Below, piece after piece: positions 14,601 through 27,109 of a stretch of DNA of 64,000 nt. Under the pieces are notes generated by a model that searched no databases, had not been told where the DNA came from, and saw nothing but the letters and a program-made list of their open reading frames with translations. The translations under genes were made by a program, and so were the position numbers. Position 1 is the first letter of the stretch; every line of letters starts with the position of its first letter. This DNA is from Scortum barcoo (lineage: Eukaryota > Chordata > Actinopteri > Centrarchiformes > Terapontidae), in NCBI GenBank assembly GCA_023238725.1, contig CM041534.1:6322572-6386571 (forward strand), in the 5' to 3' direction.

Positions 14601-16240
14601 TGTCATTTCTTTAGATATGCTGGATGAGCACTTGCCTTGTTTACAACACAAATGTAATAAAAAAGAAAACAAAAGTCAGAAACAAGTAAATCCAAACTAT
14701 GTAACAGCATCAGTTTTCTATATGAACTACATACTACATAAAGTTGAAGAGAAAATATGGTAGAGAGGCGTTATTAAATGATAGTTACACTGAAACCTTT
14801 GCCTAAGCTAAAGATAAATACATACTTTAGTCTGCAAAGGAGGCCTGTTGCTGGGCAAATGCTCTGTCAATATCCAGAGGAGCCAGCAATAATTAGTTAT
14901 ACATTTTAAAAGAGGATTCAAGCCTTATGCTGAGTCAGTCATGAGGCACTTTAAGGGAGGAGTATCTGTGGGTAACTGCTCTGGCCCAGATGATAAACTC
15001 ATGTATGTCTGGACTTGACAGCAAATGCGGGTAAAGACAAAGCAAATGGACACTGAATGCACATTAACATCAAGATACGCTTAATATAGGCACAAGCACT
15101 TTGTTGGCACTGCAATACTGCAGATGTTTAGTTTCATTAGCACCGGTCCTGTTATGAGAATCAACCCCCACAGATAAAGCAAATAGCACTGAGGATATTA
15201 CAGGATACACTAAACATTATCACACTCACACTGTTCTTTTCTGTCAGACAGGGAGAACCTTCCTCTGAGATTATTAACACTGAGAGCTTTGAAGTCATGC
15301 GATTGTTTTTCTCAACTATATCTTGGCCAAATCTTATTTTTTCTTGCAGATGCAGCTTTGCCTGAGTATGTTGGGACCATAAACCTTGAGGAGGGATGAC
15401 TTATAATCAAATATATCTCTCCTGACAAATTTCCCATAAATTCAAATGAAAAAATCCATATGGAAGAATAACTGTCAAAGTTATTTGTGCCATGAATCTT
15501 TATTACAAGAGCCAACTGTTTCCAGACTGACTTCAGCAGTGAGATTTACACATAGAGCTTCAAATGTTAAACCGAAGTGTATGTATGTATCTGATTTCAA
15601 ATATGTTGAATGCATGGGAAGGGAGGAAACACTCCCTCAAATGAATTGCATAATATTAGTGTCTAGATGTTTTATTTAGCATTCAGAGATCAAGATCTCC
15701 TGCACCCCCCTGCCACCCACCCAGGCGATATTTCACTCCATCAGGCATACTCTGCTGCCCAGCATTGTGAGTCAGGGTACGTTCATCATCAGATGACCAT
15801 GTGTATTAATCACTGATATTTACACTCCAGTGGCCACTGTTCTCTTTACTAATAAGTTTATTTCTGACTAAATAGGTAGGGGTGCTAAATGGAGGTGCAA
15901 GTTGGGGAATGCTTCAGAAGTGGACTGCAGTCATTTGAGACAGGATTCATGTTCATTCACTGTTTCAGGGTCTCTGGACATTGACATGTATGACGAACGA
16001 GGCTTTATATTAGCCCTTCAGAATAAAAGCAATGGCACATTAATTTACCTTAATCTATGTAACCTGTATTTAACCCACAGACACTTTGCTTCGAGGATTC
16101 ATCACCTCAGTGAAAGACAGACACTGACAACGTCAACGCCTTGCACATCGTTGATACTGAAGTGTAACATGTAATGAACAGGCCCAGGCTGAAGGACCAC
16201 TGTGTGCCTTTTATAGCTGAGGATACCGATACTTTTCCAT
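11641..16240. other. Intergenic region between kif4 and ammecr1
   Basis: About 4.6 kb of AT-rich DNA without a supportable gene. Open frames on both strands are short, lack matching splice sites and resemble no protein I know. Small features include a C-rich run (13038-13061) and a tandem ACGTTCTATA motif near 14060-14080. In human, PDZD11 lies head-to-head with KIF4A; no PDZ-domain coding sequence was recognised here. Confidence 0.6.
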
Positions 16241-17561
16241 GCACGCACGCAGGCACGCACGCAGGGGCGCGTATGAGCGTCGTGAGCGCGCATGCTTCAC
16301 GGCGCCGTACATTTCTCGTGAATTGCAATTGTGATACCCCCAGAAGCTACGCATAATGTGCAGCAACTGGGCGCAACACATTCCCTGAATCCGGTTCCGG
16401 AGTGCCGACGACACCGATGCCCGTGCCCACAGAGCGATCACAGGGCTTTTTACCCGAACAGCACTGAATGGTAGCAGCTGAGAGACGGGGTGCGGAGCGA
16501 GGGCTGCCCGAACCCGGAGGATTTCTCACGGCTCACGGACCGGAACGATCTCTTATATGTATCCCCATAAGCGGATGACAACCTCCAAACAAAGCTGTAC
16601 TGAAAACTTTCAGCTCTACGTCTGACGCGGGGGTGTTATTGAGATTTTTCTCCTCTCTTTAAAAAAAAAAAAAAGAAAAAAAAGAAAAAAATAGAAGCAG
16701 GTCCAAGAGCAGACATCATGCAGGTGCAAACTGTGGGCTAACGTTACTGAAATGACTTGCTCGGCGCTGACGCGTTTCATTGTGCCATGCCAACCCTGCT
16801 GCGCTGTCAGATGCCATTTTCCTCTGCGTTATCCCGGCGTCTGGGATCCGTAACATACTGGGCCTGTTGTGTAATTAGAAGTTCGTGAGGCGAGCAGCAG
16901 AACCGGCTGGTGCAATGAGGGGCTACGCTGTCCGAGGCACCGTGCGCAGTTCGTGCTGAAAGCTTATGGGTCCTGCGTACTCGAGCTCCCGGCTTCCACT
17001 CGGAGAGGTGTGCTGCGGGGCTACGGCGCACCGGCTGTCGGCTTCACATCTGGACCGCCTGGCTGCTGTCATCTGCGGCCTGCTCGCACCGTGCACCCCC
17101 TGAACTTGTGTGTTTTGCTGGGGGGTGGGAGGCGGCGGCGGTGGTGGCAGGGGGGAGCTGACTGAGATAGGTGTCGTGTAATAAGGGAGCAACAGAGGGG
17201 GGGTGAATAATTTGGCCTGGCACTTTTGACGTTATCGGTGCTTGTCCAAGGAGGAAAAAAAGAGGAAAAAAAAGAGCTGGACTGGTTGACTGCTCATGGA
17301 AAAAAGCGCTCGTCCCGCTATGGATTTTGCGTAGCGGAGTCACGCATTGTTAAAGGCAGCGCTAGGGTGACATTGCAGTCTTCTCGCCACATCGGTTATT
17401 TCGTCGACCGACAGAAAAAAAAGCAGAGAGTGAAAGTGGAGTATTGTCCGTCACACGCACCAACGCAGTGGGATTTCTACGTCTGGTCGGCGTCCCCCCC
17501 CACCCTTCCCGCGGTGACGGTTATGGGTCGGAAGCGGTGTGTCGGTGCAGATTGTTCCAAG
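16240..17561 (+). promoter_or_regulatory. ammecr1: CpG-rich promoter and 5' UTR of ammecr1
   Basis: The sequence becomes abruptly rich in GC and CpG from about 16240 and stays so to about 18160, in contrast to AT-rich flanks. It includes short GCACGCACGCAGG repeats (16240-16265) and an A-rich run (16661-16690). An AAGATGGCGGC match to the YY1 consensus (17559-17569) overlaps the chosen start codon. No TATA box is apparent, so dispersed initiation is likely. The exact transcription start cannot be placed from sequence. Confidence 0.65.
16661..16691. repeat. A-rich tract
   Basis: Poly(A) broken by single G, inside the ammecr1 CpG-rich promoter region. Confidence 0.9.
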
Positions 17562-19261
17562 ATGGCGGCCGGGTGCTGCGGGGTGAAGAAGCAGAAACTG
17601 TCGGGATCGCCCGGGTCGGGGGGTCCCGGCGGGGTGGGGGCGGGAAGCGGGGTAGCAGGAACCGGACATTGTGGCTCGGAGCTGGGGATTGGCTCCTCCG
17701 CGACCGTCGCAGCAGCGGCGAACGTGAGCAGAGCCAACGGCCTGGGGGGACCCGGGGGTAACGTTAGCGGCGGCGGCGGTAGCGGCAGCAGCGGCGGCGG
17801 CACCAGCGCTCTGTCTCCAGCCCCGGCAGGTTACACTTCATCCGGCCTCTCCCCGAACCTCAGCTCGGGACCTGGCTCGGGAAGTGGAGGCAGAAAAATG
17901 GTCGTCTCAGCGGAGATGTGCTGCTTCTGCTTTGACGTGCTTTATTGCCATCTGTACGGATACCAACCTCCGAGAGCGCCCAGGTTTACAAATGATCCCT
18001 AGTGAGTATTTTATTTTATTTTGCTGTGTCTTTTGTTGTTTTGCTGCATGTCAAAGCTCGTGGCTGTGTCCCCTCCACACTCCTCTACCTCGGCACACTT
18101 CTCGGGTCCACCTCGGCGCTGTGCTCCTGCGCCTGGGGCGCCAGCTGTCACACCGAAACAACATTTTTACTCATTATTAATTTATCGTGTAAAGCTCGCT
18201 ATCATAGCTTCAATTTTTTGTCCAATTTGGAGTTTGGGCCTTGTCGTGGCCCGCAGCTGCACTAATCTAACATAGACGATACAATGAATGATTTTGATAC
18301 GAGCTTGTCGAGATACGCAGCCCATATGTGGATGCTGGACCTGGCCACTGTTTGGGTTTCCTTCTCCTCAAAAATAAAACATTTATCGGTACTGTTTGTC
18401 CAACTCGAACAACACAGGCTAACGTTAGCTGTTCGCTATTAGCTAACACTGCTAACACTTTAGCTCAAAGAAGGAGGGAGGAGATAACATCGCTTATTTT
18501 CTCGATTTAACAGCAGCGGTTTTGTTAGTTCGGGTGTATGATTTACCCCTGCTTAAAACGAAACGTCAAAACTTAACATTAGTACTCTTAATCTTTTAAG
18601 TTGTCCTCAATGAGCTCCGGATTGACACATAACTGGGCTTAGCTTTGTTAGCTACATTAGCTTAGCAGCGGAGCACTAATGGGCTTGTAGTAATTAATTT
18701 AATGGTCCGTGTATCAGTAAGTCTTCACGGTATGGCGGTCATTTAGGCGGTCACGTTACTGCCTCGTCTTACAGCAGGCTGAGTTTAGTAAATGTGTTGT
18801 TTTATTTGAAGGAAACGAGCGGTAACAACCGAGTTTGGCACCAACCAACAAAGAAAATATGGCTTTGCTGAGTCCTAAACGATCATTACGGCTACATTTA
18901 ACAAACCGTGGTATTTACTGTTAGGTTTATATAGCAAACAATGTTTAACCATCTGAATTGTTGACCAAAATTGAGACTGTGTGTCACAGCCAAATGAACT
19001 ATACGATATTTAATGTATATTTTCTGCTACACCCTGCACTGAAACACTTTGACCCCACCTTCATACAAGCCGTGTAATCTGATAGCATGTATATCTGTGG
19101 GCGTTTTACATACATTTTGCAGCTGTAAAGGGTTTGTTTACAAGTGGAGCAATACTAGATTACTGCAGTGTGTTGAGCAGGAATGGGTGAAAGGACTTTG
19201 GAGTGACTTATTGAGGAGGACCACGTTTAAATGCTCCTTAATGGTTAAAGGAATGGCCGTA

Positions 19262-19344
<83 letters not shown>

Positions 19345-22300
19345 TAAATGTCCCTCTCTCTCCTCAACTAACACATTAAAGTTAGAAAAGTAGGCTCGCT
19401 CTTTACGAGAAAACCACTGAAATACAATGTGGCATTCATTTTAAAAGCATGTGATGTGACTGTTGTGTTTTGATGTCAACTAGAGCTGCAACCTCTAGTC
19501 AATTAATCGATTAGTTGTCAACTGTTAAATTAATTGGCAACTTTTTTAATTATTGATTAATTGTTTTGAGGTTGTTTTTTTTTTTTAAAGAAAAAGTGTC
19601 CAAAATCTCCAAGTGTCCAAATTTTCAGTTTGTCAAAAATGTGAATATTTTCTGCTTTCTTTAGTCCACTGTGACCGTTAACTGAATGTATTTGAGATGT
19701 GGACAAAACAAGACATTTGAGGACGACTTCTTGGACTTTGGGAAACAATTATCAATATTTTTCGCAATTTTCTGATATTTCATGAACTAAACAGCTTTTT
19801 GATTAATCCAGAAAATGGTCAACATATTAATAATTAAAATAATTATTTGTAGCTCTAATGTAAACAGTTCAAACACACACAATGTGTTTTGCCGGCCACC
19901 AATGATTATGAGAGACAACCCCTCATACACAGTGTATTTTCATACTATAAACAAATTCCCTCTATTTATTCTGCACAGTTCCATTAAAAGGTTTCTTTGA
20001 TTTTGTAGATGAAATTATCTTGAATGTTGAATCTGTTGAAATGATCTTCTCGAAAGAAAATGTTGGAGCCTTTTTTTTAACATACAAGTGTATCCTCAAA
20101 GTCTATTAAATGTTCACACTTACATCATACAGAGTTTGTTCCAAAATCACCTCAGCAAACTCCAAGCAAAGTGTTTTACGCATTAAAATACGAGAACCAA
20201 TCAAACCCCCCCATGCACACAGTGGTGTGGCAAACAATGACCTGACATGTCCCAGACAGAGTGGATAGAGGTCACTGTACCGTGCCTTTGGTGTTAGCTA
20301 GACTAACCAAATTACATGTGTCAAATGAACACAGCTACAACACTTTAATCTATATTTTTTGTTTTCTTGTGAGTTCTATTTAGACATTCCTGATGCTGTA
20401 CGCAGCCGCCTCTGTCATTTATTCCCCCTCTCTGACACTGACAAATATGCAAGCCTCCACGGTGTATTTTTTCAGCCCTTTCTAAGAGTATTGTCCCAGT
20501 CTTGCCCCAGAGGAGCCTGGAAAGCAAGATTAGTGTTGACACTGATAACATAAAAAAATAAATCAGTTGTCAGCGTGTCAAGTTCAAGGTGCCCTCTGAG
20601 ACCTTTACTCCAAGGTCCTGTTCCGATGTCCACCGTAAGCATTAAATCAGAAACATCAACTGATGTCATCTATGTGATCAAGATAAGTGCCTCATTGCAA
20701 GAGGGTGTGAGAACTTACAATGTGTAATTAGGAATGGGACAGCTCTTTGTCACATCCCATGTTATTTGAACAAAGACATTTGCAAGGCACAAATTTTCAT
20801 ATGTAATGTGTTAAGTGTTTTCTGCTGACTTTTTAAAGTCAGTAGTCAAAGACAAAGACAATAAAAAAAATTGCATGTTATGGTTATCGTGATCATAACA
20901 GATGAAAACATCAACTTGACATAGACATAGGGAAGGTTTTCACGAAGGGCTCAGGAAGTGAGTTTTACACATTGGGAGCTCTCAAAGGAAATTCCAACCT
21001 ATTGACGTTAAGTTTGCATCGGTGGGGTTCAGTAGGATTAGAAATCACACATGGACTCCACCTCTAAACAAAATCACTGACATAAGCGTGTAATATTTCA
21101 AGTGTCCAACCTCTTCTTTGAGACATAAATAACATTGAAGTTGAACTTTAAAGGGTCTCTAACCGTAACCACGTGAAACCAAGGTCTACACTCACCCAGT
21201 CAGTCAAGACCAGGAATGTTGTCGGCTAATGTCCACCAACGTGAAAACTCCCACATGTTTGAGAAACTCATACTCCGTGGTGTCCTCGGCATGTCCTTCA
21301 CTTGGGGGCATTGTCAGATTAAATTATTGAAATGCTCAGAACAACTACAACATCTGACATTGACACAGTACTCTGCAGAGTAAACCAGTAAACAACACAG
21401 GGCCTCAGATTGAACATTTTGTCACATTTGATTATTTTGTTTTTTGGAGACAGCTGTACTAAAATTCAGAGGAACCAGTCCGTCTTGCAAATGTGACCTT
21501 TATCATTTTCATGAGCCATAAACCCATTTAGGAAAAGCGTCAAGTCATCTCCTTCAAATGGAAAGTCACATGCTGAGAGGTGGTGACTCAATATATGTGC
21601 ATAGGTGGCTGCTTCGAGGACTGCCAACATGAAATCCATCTCAAAAGACTTTGTTTCATTTTGACTGGCAGAAGACCAATGGACCTCACAAGCCAGCGAG
21701 CGCTACTGCAGGTACGTTAACACAGGTGGTCAGCTAGTTTAGCGAGCTAACTTTCACTGACTTAAATGGTTGTTTAATCTGATAAGGCCATCGTAGTTAG
21801 TTGGTAGGTAATGTTAACTGAAATATGCTAACATGGATATGTATATTATAAGCTGTTTTAATTTTGTTGATTATAGTTATCAAATGCAACAGCTGGTTAA
21901 AATGCAAAGTTACAATTGGAAATTAACTAGCTAGCAAACATGCTATCGTGTTAATGCATGTCATAGTATCTGTTGTGCTGCCAAATGGTGAACACTAGCA
22001 ACCTTTTCTTTTCTTCATCAACCTTTGGCCCTGTCTGACACCAGAAGACCGCAGCCTTTCCTCACCGGTAGAGGAGTGGGGACAATCCAGGAAAGGTAAA
22101 AGGACAGGCTGAACAACAGCTGTCATGCAAAGGTTTGTTGAGAACAGCTGAGTGAAACGTCCTTGAGACATCAAAGTGTACAGCAGTGACCATTAGACAC
22201 CACTTTGTTTTTCATTAGAACATATTCACTGATGTGCTGTAGCTGTAGCTGATGTTTTGTTCCTTTGTAATTTTTTTGTTTTGAATTACTGGTACTTCAT

Positions 22301-25300
22301 TGAATCTGAATCTGAAATTTTGATTTTGTAAACCAGTTGTTTTATATGTGAACAAGCTAAAAATAAAACTTAAGATTTTTTAAAGAGTAAATGTCTCCTG
22401 TTTCTTTTTTCAAAAATCTGACTTTTAAAGCTTTTTATAACTTCAAAGTGTGTAGGACAAGTAGCTCAAGACATTATGCATTAAACAAACAAACAAACAA
22501 AAAATACTGTGTTGAAGTACCAGTATTGGTTCTGGTATTGTACATATTCTCACAGGGGAAACACTCACTCACTGCTCATTTTTCTGTTCTCTTTGTCTTT
22601 ATAAACTTTAATTTACACATGTAATTTTCATTAGTAAAGAGAGTAAAACTGAAAAGTTTTTTCCATATCAATAATAATATAACATAAGGGCTAAATGCTG
22701 CTCCATTAAAAGACAATATAGGAAATAAGTAAGAGTAAAGTTGAACTGGTGCTCTTAAAATTGGGCCGGTGCTCGTATTAAGAAAAAAATAATAGACTGA
22801 AGGCCTGCAATGGCATATGAGAACAACACTTATGATGGTCCAGTGTCAAACAGGAAACGCATGAAAATGAGATTCTTGTATTTACTGTTGAGCAGCAGGG
22901 CAGAAACAGTCCTCTGTCGGTGTCACAGTGTGGATCTGTTGCCACAGTTACTGCCTGTAAGTGTCCCGAACATGTTCACAAACACAATACACAGTCAGTG
23001 CAGTTTTGCAGAAGAAAATACACCGAAGCGTAAAAAGACACCTTTTGGTTGCAGTAAAGCTTGACTGAAGCAGGAGCAGTGATGCAGCCAGTGTAGACAG
23101 CCATATTCATAAGACAGGTGACTGCAAAACACTGACTCATAAGAGAAGGTGTTGGTTCTTATTTACATTTACTGATCCCCTGTAATACTAACAGTGTCAT
23201 AACTGTAACTAACAGTTTGTAATTCAACATCACTTATGTACACCTGTCTGAGAAACCTTTAAAATGTTTTCATCATATACTCTGCTGAAGTACAGTTACA
23301 CAGTATTTAATTGGATGTAACGCATTGTTTGTGAATCTGACAAGTTTTTTTTCATTTTTATATCTGATCATGTAAGAAATTCTTCATGGGATTGAACTGT
23401 CTTTCCCCAAGGCTAATTTCTATGTTAATGTTCATCACCAGAAGCAGTTCCATTATTTAAAAAAAAACAAAAAACTATAACTTTCTTGTGGGTTGACAGT
23501 TATTTGTTTCTAGAAAGAATAGGTTATCTAGTCATGGGTGGACAGATGGCCCAATGCTGTGAACAAAAGTCTGCTGAATTGGATAAAAACAGACCCATCA
23601 TGGTGTAAAAGATTTTTTGTGAATACCAGCTGTGGTATACTGAAACAGAATTAATAGACTGTTTGTGCTGTTGACCAGCGTTTTTACAGTACAGAAATGT
23701 CAAACCGGATGGCACTATTAAAAGTACTTTAACATGGTCTCTTGTTCTGTTTTGTTTTCCAGCCCGCTGTTTGTCACATGGAAAATAGGCAGAGACAAGC
23801 GGTTGAGGGGTTGTATAGGTACATTTTCTGCCATGAATCTGCACTCAGGACTCAGGGAGTACACCCTTACCAGGTAAGCAACAACAACGTTTTTTTTTTT
23901 TTTTTTTTTAATTCCCTGTTACAAAGCTGTAGACCAAACGCCACGCTGCGAACGAGCATGATTGTGGAGAAATGGAGCAACACTGTAGTAAATTGAAGAG
24001 AACGAGTATAATGGAATCAAGAACCCGAACACGGGCAACTTTGTACCAACAGTAGTAGTAAATTACCCCCAGAACCGAAAGTTGGCCTGTTCACTGCTGC
24101 AAAACACTATTTCTCTTTCTTATAGTATTTGCTTTTCTTTCTGGCTCTGTGATTCATTTATGTAGCCTGCTGTAACGCTGTGTGGAGCTTGTGTATCTTT
24201 GATCCCAGGTCACGGAGCTCTAAACAATATTCAGAAATGATTTATGCCCTTAAGTCAGTTTTTCCATGGAGTTTTTTTTTTTAAACACTTATGAAAAAAA
24301 GAGGAATAACAGCTCTCTACATGCCCATTCTGTGTAGGGATAGAGAGACTAGTAGATGCTGTTTATATAATGTATGTCAACATGCTAGCAACACAGTTTG
24401 TCCTTAACTCTCAACTTTAACTTTAAGAAAGGTGCTTAATTTTTTTGTTTGGTCTTGATGAGCTGGCACTGAGATCAAGAGGACAGGCAGTGACACAGAT
24501 GAAATGTATTAATAACCTCTCTATAAGTGTAATGTATGGACTGTTAAAGACATTAAAATATGTTTTAATACCAAAAAGTAAAGATGTGATAATGAAGCGT
24601 CCTTATGTAGTTGTACTGGACAGTCTTTTACCCTCTCCAGACAAACGCAGTGACACAGGTTACACCCACATTGGCATCTAATCTGAATGCGGCAATGGAT
24701 CGTCCGACTGGTGGGCTGAAGGCTGGATGGACACTTCTCAGCTTCGGCCAAGCGTGACAATTATAAATCTGACTTCAATATTTCTGTTACTGATCTTTAA
24801 ATGTAATGACTCATCCAACAAGTGAGAGAGAGCCCGAGGGAAGGTGTGTGTAAAGAATTGAAATTAGACTTTATTTTTTCAACTTTACAGTGACATTGTT
24901 GACAAGAAACTATGTAAGAAAAGAGTGAGTCCCTCAGTGTAAACAAGGCCCTCTGTAAATACCCGCTGTAGAATTTCCTCACTGGCATTTCTTCACCCGA
25001 TGGCAGACACAGCTGACCTGTCAAATACATGTAAACACACACAGCTCCTTACTAGTATTGTGTACACATTGCGAACGGCGCTGTGAGCAGCCACGGTCAG
25101 AGTCCATGCTATGACCACGCTGGCCCATGTACGTCCATAGGTCATCTCCAGTAGAGAGACAAAATGTTGCAGACATTTGTCCTCTATTTACACAAAACAA
25201 AAGGTCATTGGAGTGCATTGCATTGTCAGGTCCTTCATATGGTGATCAAACCTATTAGGCCTGTTAATACTTGAGAGTGGCAAATCACCTCTTGTAATGG

Positions 25301-27109
25301 CATTTTCTTTGTGCTCTTCTGTCTGCAGTGCCCTTAAAGACAGCCGCTTCCCCCCTATGACAAGGGATGAGCTGCCTCGCCTCTTCTGCTCAGTGTCTCT
25401 TCTCACCAACTTTGAAGACGTTGGTGATTACCTTGACTGGGAGGTAAGACGCATGTTTTGCCAAAACGCTGCTGCGCCTCACAGCTTTAAGTGCTCCTTG
25501 AAAGGCTTCTCACTCTTTCTGCTATTAATACGCAGCAGCTTCCTCACAGTATTTTAGGTTGTTCAATTGTTTTTAGCAAGATTAGATCTAAGGAAGTGGG
25601 GGGGAAATAACTTTTAACCACGCTGTAACCCGTCTGAACAAAAACATTGCATGTGGTTCTTCTAAAAGATCTCCATGTTGGCTTTAGGAACAGTTAAACA
25701 ACACAGCTTGTTCTTGTTACAGCTTTGACTTTGTTGGATAGAGCAAATTTAAGGGATTAAAATTACACTGTTTCTTTGTCACGCCTGTCTTGAATTCTAG
25801 GTGGGTGTTCACGGTATTAGGATAGAGTTTTTCAATGAAAAAGGATCAAAGCGCACCGCCACCTACCTACCAGAGGTTGCAAAGGAGCAAGGTGAGATCT
25901 TTTGGTGCCCCTAACAGTTCAGCTTTTTTTTTTTATATCTTTAATAAGACCATGCATGTTTCTAGATGTGGATTTTGAGGAACGTGTAAAGAGATCTAAC
26001 TCTTGTTTTTGTCAAGGTTGGGACCACATTCAAACCATAGATTCCTTACTACGAAAGGGAGGTTACAAAGCTCCCATCACAAATGACTTCAGGAAGACCA
26101 TTAAGTTAACCAGGTAAGATTAAGCTTACTTCTTTAAACTACCTACAGGCAGATGTATTACATGTTACTGATGCCACATACTTTAATTTATATCTGTGTC
26201 CCCAAACATAAGACAAAACTCTAAAATCTTACCTGAGGGGAACAAAGTCTCTGATTATTGCACATTAGCATGTTAGAGTTTTGCCAGCCAGAGAGAATTG
26301 GTGGAAACATTTTATTTATTTATTTATTTTTACAAGAAATGTAAAAGGACAGGTGTACGCTCTAAGTCAGTGTCGTCCTCCTCTCCTCCTACAGTACATC
26401 CTCTGTTGCTTAAAGGGGAGCTCCAACGATTTTACACATTTAAGTCTTGTGACTCCAGAGGGAGCTGTGCAAAATCTGAGAAGTTACCTCAAGTGATGTC
26501 ACTTGAGTCAGCGTCAGTTGGGGCCGCAGACCACCAGTTTGAAAATGGGGGGGAAAAGTGTGGGTGTGGAGTTAGAAAGAAGTGAGCTTGCCAGACCTCT
26601 GTAGCCCGCTCCTCATCCCTGCTTGAGGCTAGCAGCTCGAGGATACATTAGCTGCTACTAGCACAACTCACCCGAGTGTCCAAGTGAGCTGTTTGCGGAC
26701 GAGTGCATCGTGGGTAATGTAGGCCACGTTTGTTTAGAAGCAAGAAGAATGCAAGAAACACGATATGTTTGGTTTTACTTTTGCTTTTTGATTTCGATTT
26801 TTGTCATTGTCTATTTTGTGCAATACTAAGTCAGTGGAGTACTCTTAAGAAAAAAAGTACTTAAAAATATCTGTTGTTCTGACTGAGAAGTTTAGTATTG
26901 ACTTGTGTTTTTGTGCATAAGTGAAATGTACACACGTTTTCTTTCCCCTTCCTCCTCCTTTATTATTTACCAGCTGATCTTTTCTCATTCCTAGGTACCG
27001 TAGCGAGAAGATGACAATGGGTTATGCAGAGTACATCGCTCACCGCCAGCACCATCACTACCAGAATGGCATTGGGCACCCTCTACCACCCTACAACCAT
27101 TATTCCTGA
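17562..27109 (+). CDS. ammecr1: AMMECR1 nuclear protein (AMME syndrome candidate gene 1 homologue)
   Basis: Six exons: 17562-18001, 23763-23873, 25329-25443, 25801-25891, 26017-26113 and 26995-27109 (TGA). All have GT/AG borders and phases match, giving 322 residues against about 333 in human. The N-terminal part (about 1-120) is Gly/Ser/Ala-rich and begins MAAGCCGVKKQKLSGSPG. It is followed by KMVVSAEMCCFCFDVLYCHL and the AMMECR1 domain with the invariant LRGCIG motif at 161-166, and the protein ends PPYNHYS. The molecular function of the family is unsettled; human loss is linked to midface hypoplasia, elliptocytosis and related phenotypes. The start was chosen by homology and its good context (AAG before ATG, G after). 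Upstream in-frame ATGs exist (17523, 17226). The gene converges with tmem164, as in human Xq23. Confidence 0.97.
19271..19345. repeat. (TA)n microsatellite followed by a T run
   Basis: About 65 bases of uninterrupted AT dinucleotides and then about ten T, in ammecr1 intron 1. Likely variable in length and prone to assembly error. Confidence 0.95.
19481..19857 (+). mobile_element. hAT-type non-autonomous DNA transposon (MITE), complete
   Basis: A 377-bp AT-rich element in ammecr1 intron 1. It starts TAGAGCTGCAA and ends GTAGCTCTA, forming short terminal inverted repeats. Flanks are ATGTCAAC (19473-19480) and ATGTAAAC (19858-19865), a 7/8 match consistent with an 8-bp hAT duplication. Sub-terminal ATTAATCGATTA-type motifs and GGACAAAACAAGACATTTGA are familiar from a common fish repeat. 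No coding capacity. Confidence 0.8.
26402..26720. repeat. Probable dispersed fish repeat in ammecr1 intron 5
   Basis: The segment starts AAGGGGAGCTCCAACG near 26413 and contains CAAGTGATGTCACTTGAG (26489-26506, palindromic). It is less AT-rich than surrounding intron and resembles repeat text I have seen in percomorph genomes. Class and borders are not resolved. Confidence 0.4.

Larger units (their letters stand above)
18002..23762 (+). other. ammecr1: ammecr1 intron 1
   Basis: A 5.8-kb intron. The CpG-rich promoter tail continues to about 18160. GCTAAC/GTTAGC motifs, including the palindrome GCTAACGTTAGC at 18419-18430, cluster at 18418-18470. The intron holds a TA microsatellite and a hAT MITE, listed separately. 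Nothing else was recognised. A CpG-poor stretch at 22017-22110 looks locally more complex but has no convincing exon. Confidence 0.7.

Noticed and set aside
17044..17803. Several proline-rich antisense frames over ammecr1 exon 1
   Set aside because: They mirror the Gly/Ser/Ala-rich sense coding sequence and CpG-rich composition; no independent evidence.
19049..19393. Open frames with repeated Ile-Tyr on both strands
   Set aside because: These are direct translations of the TA microsatellite.
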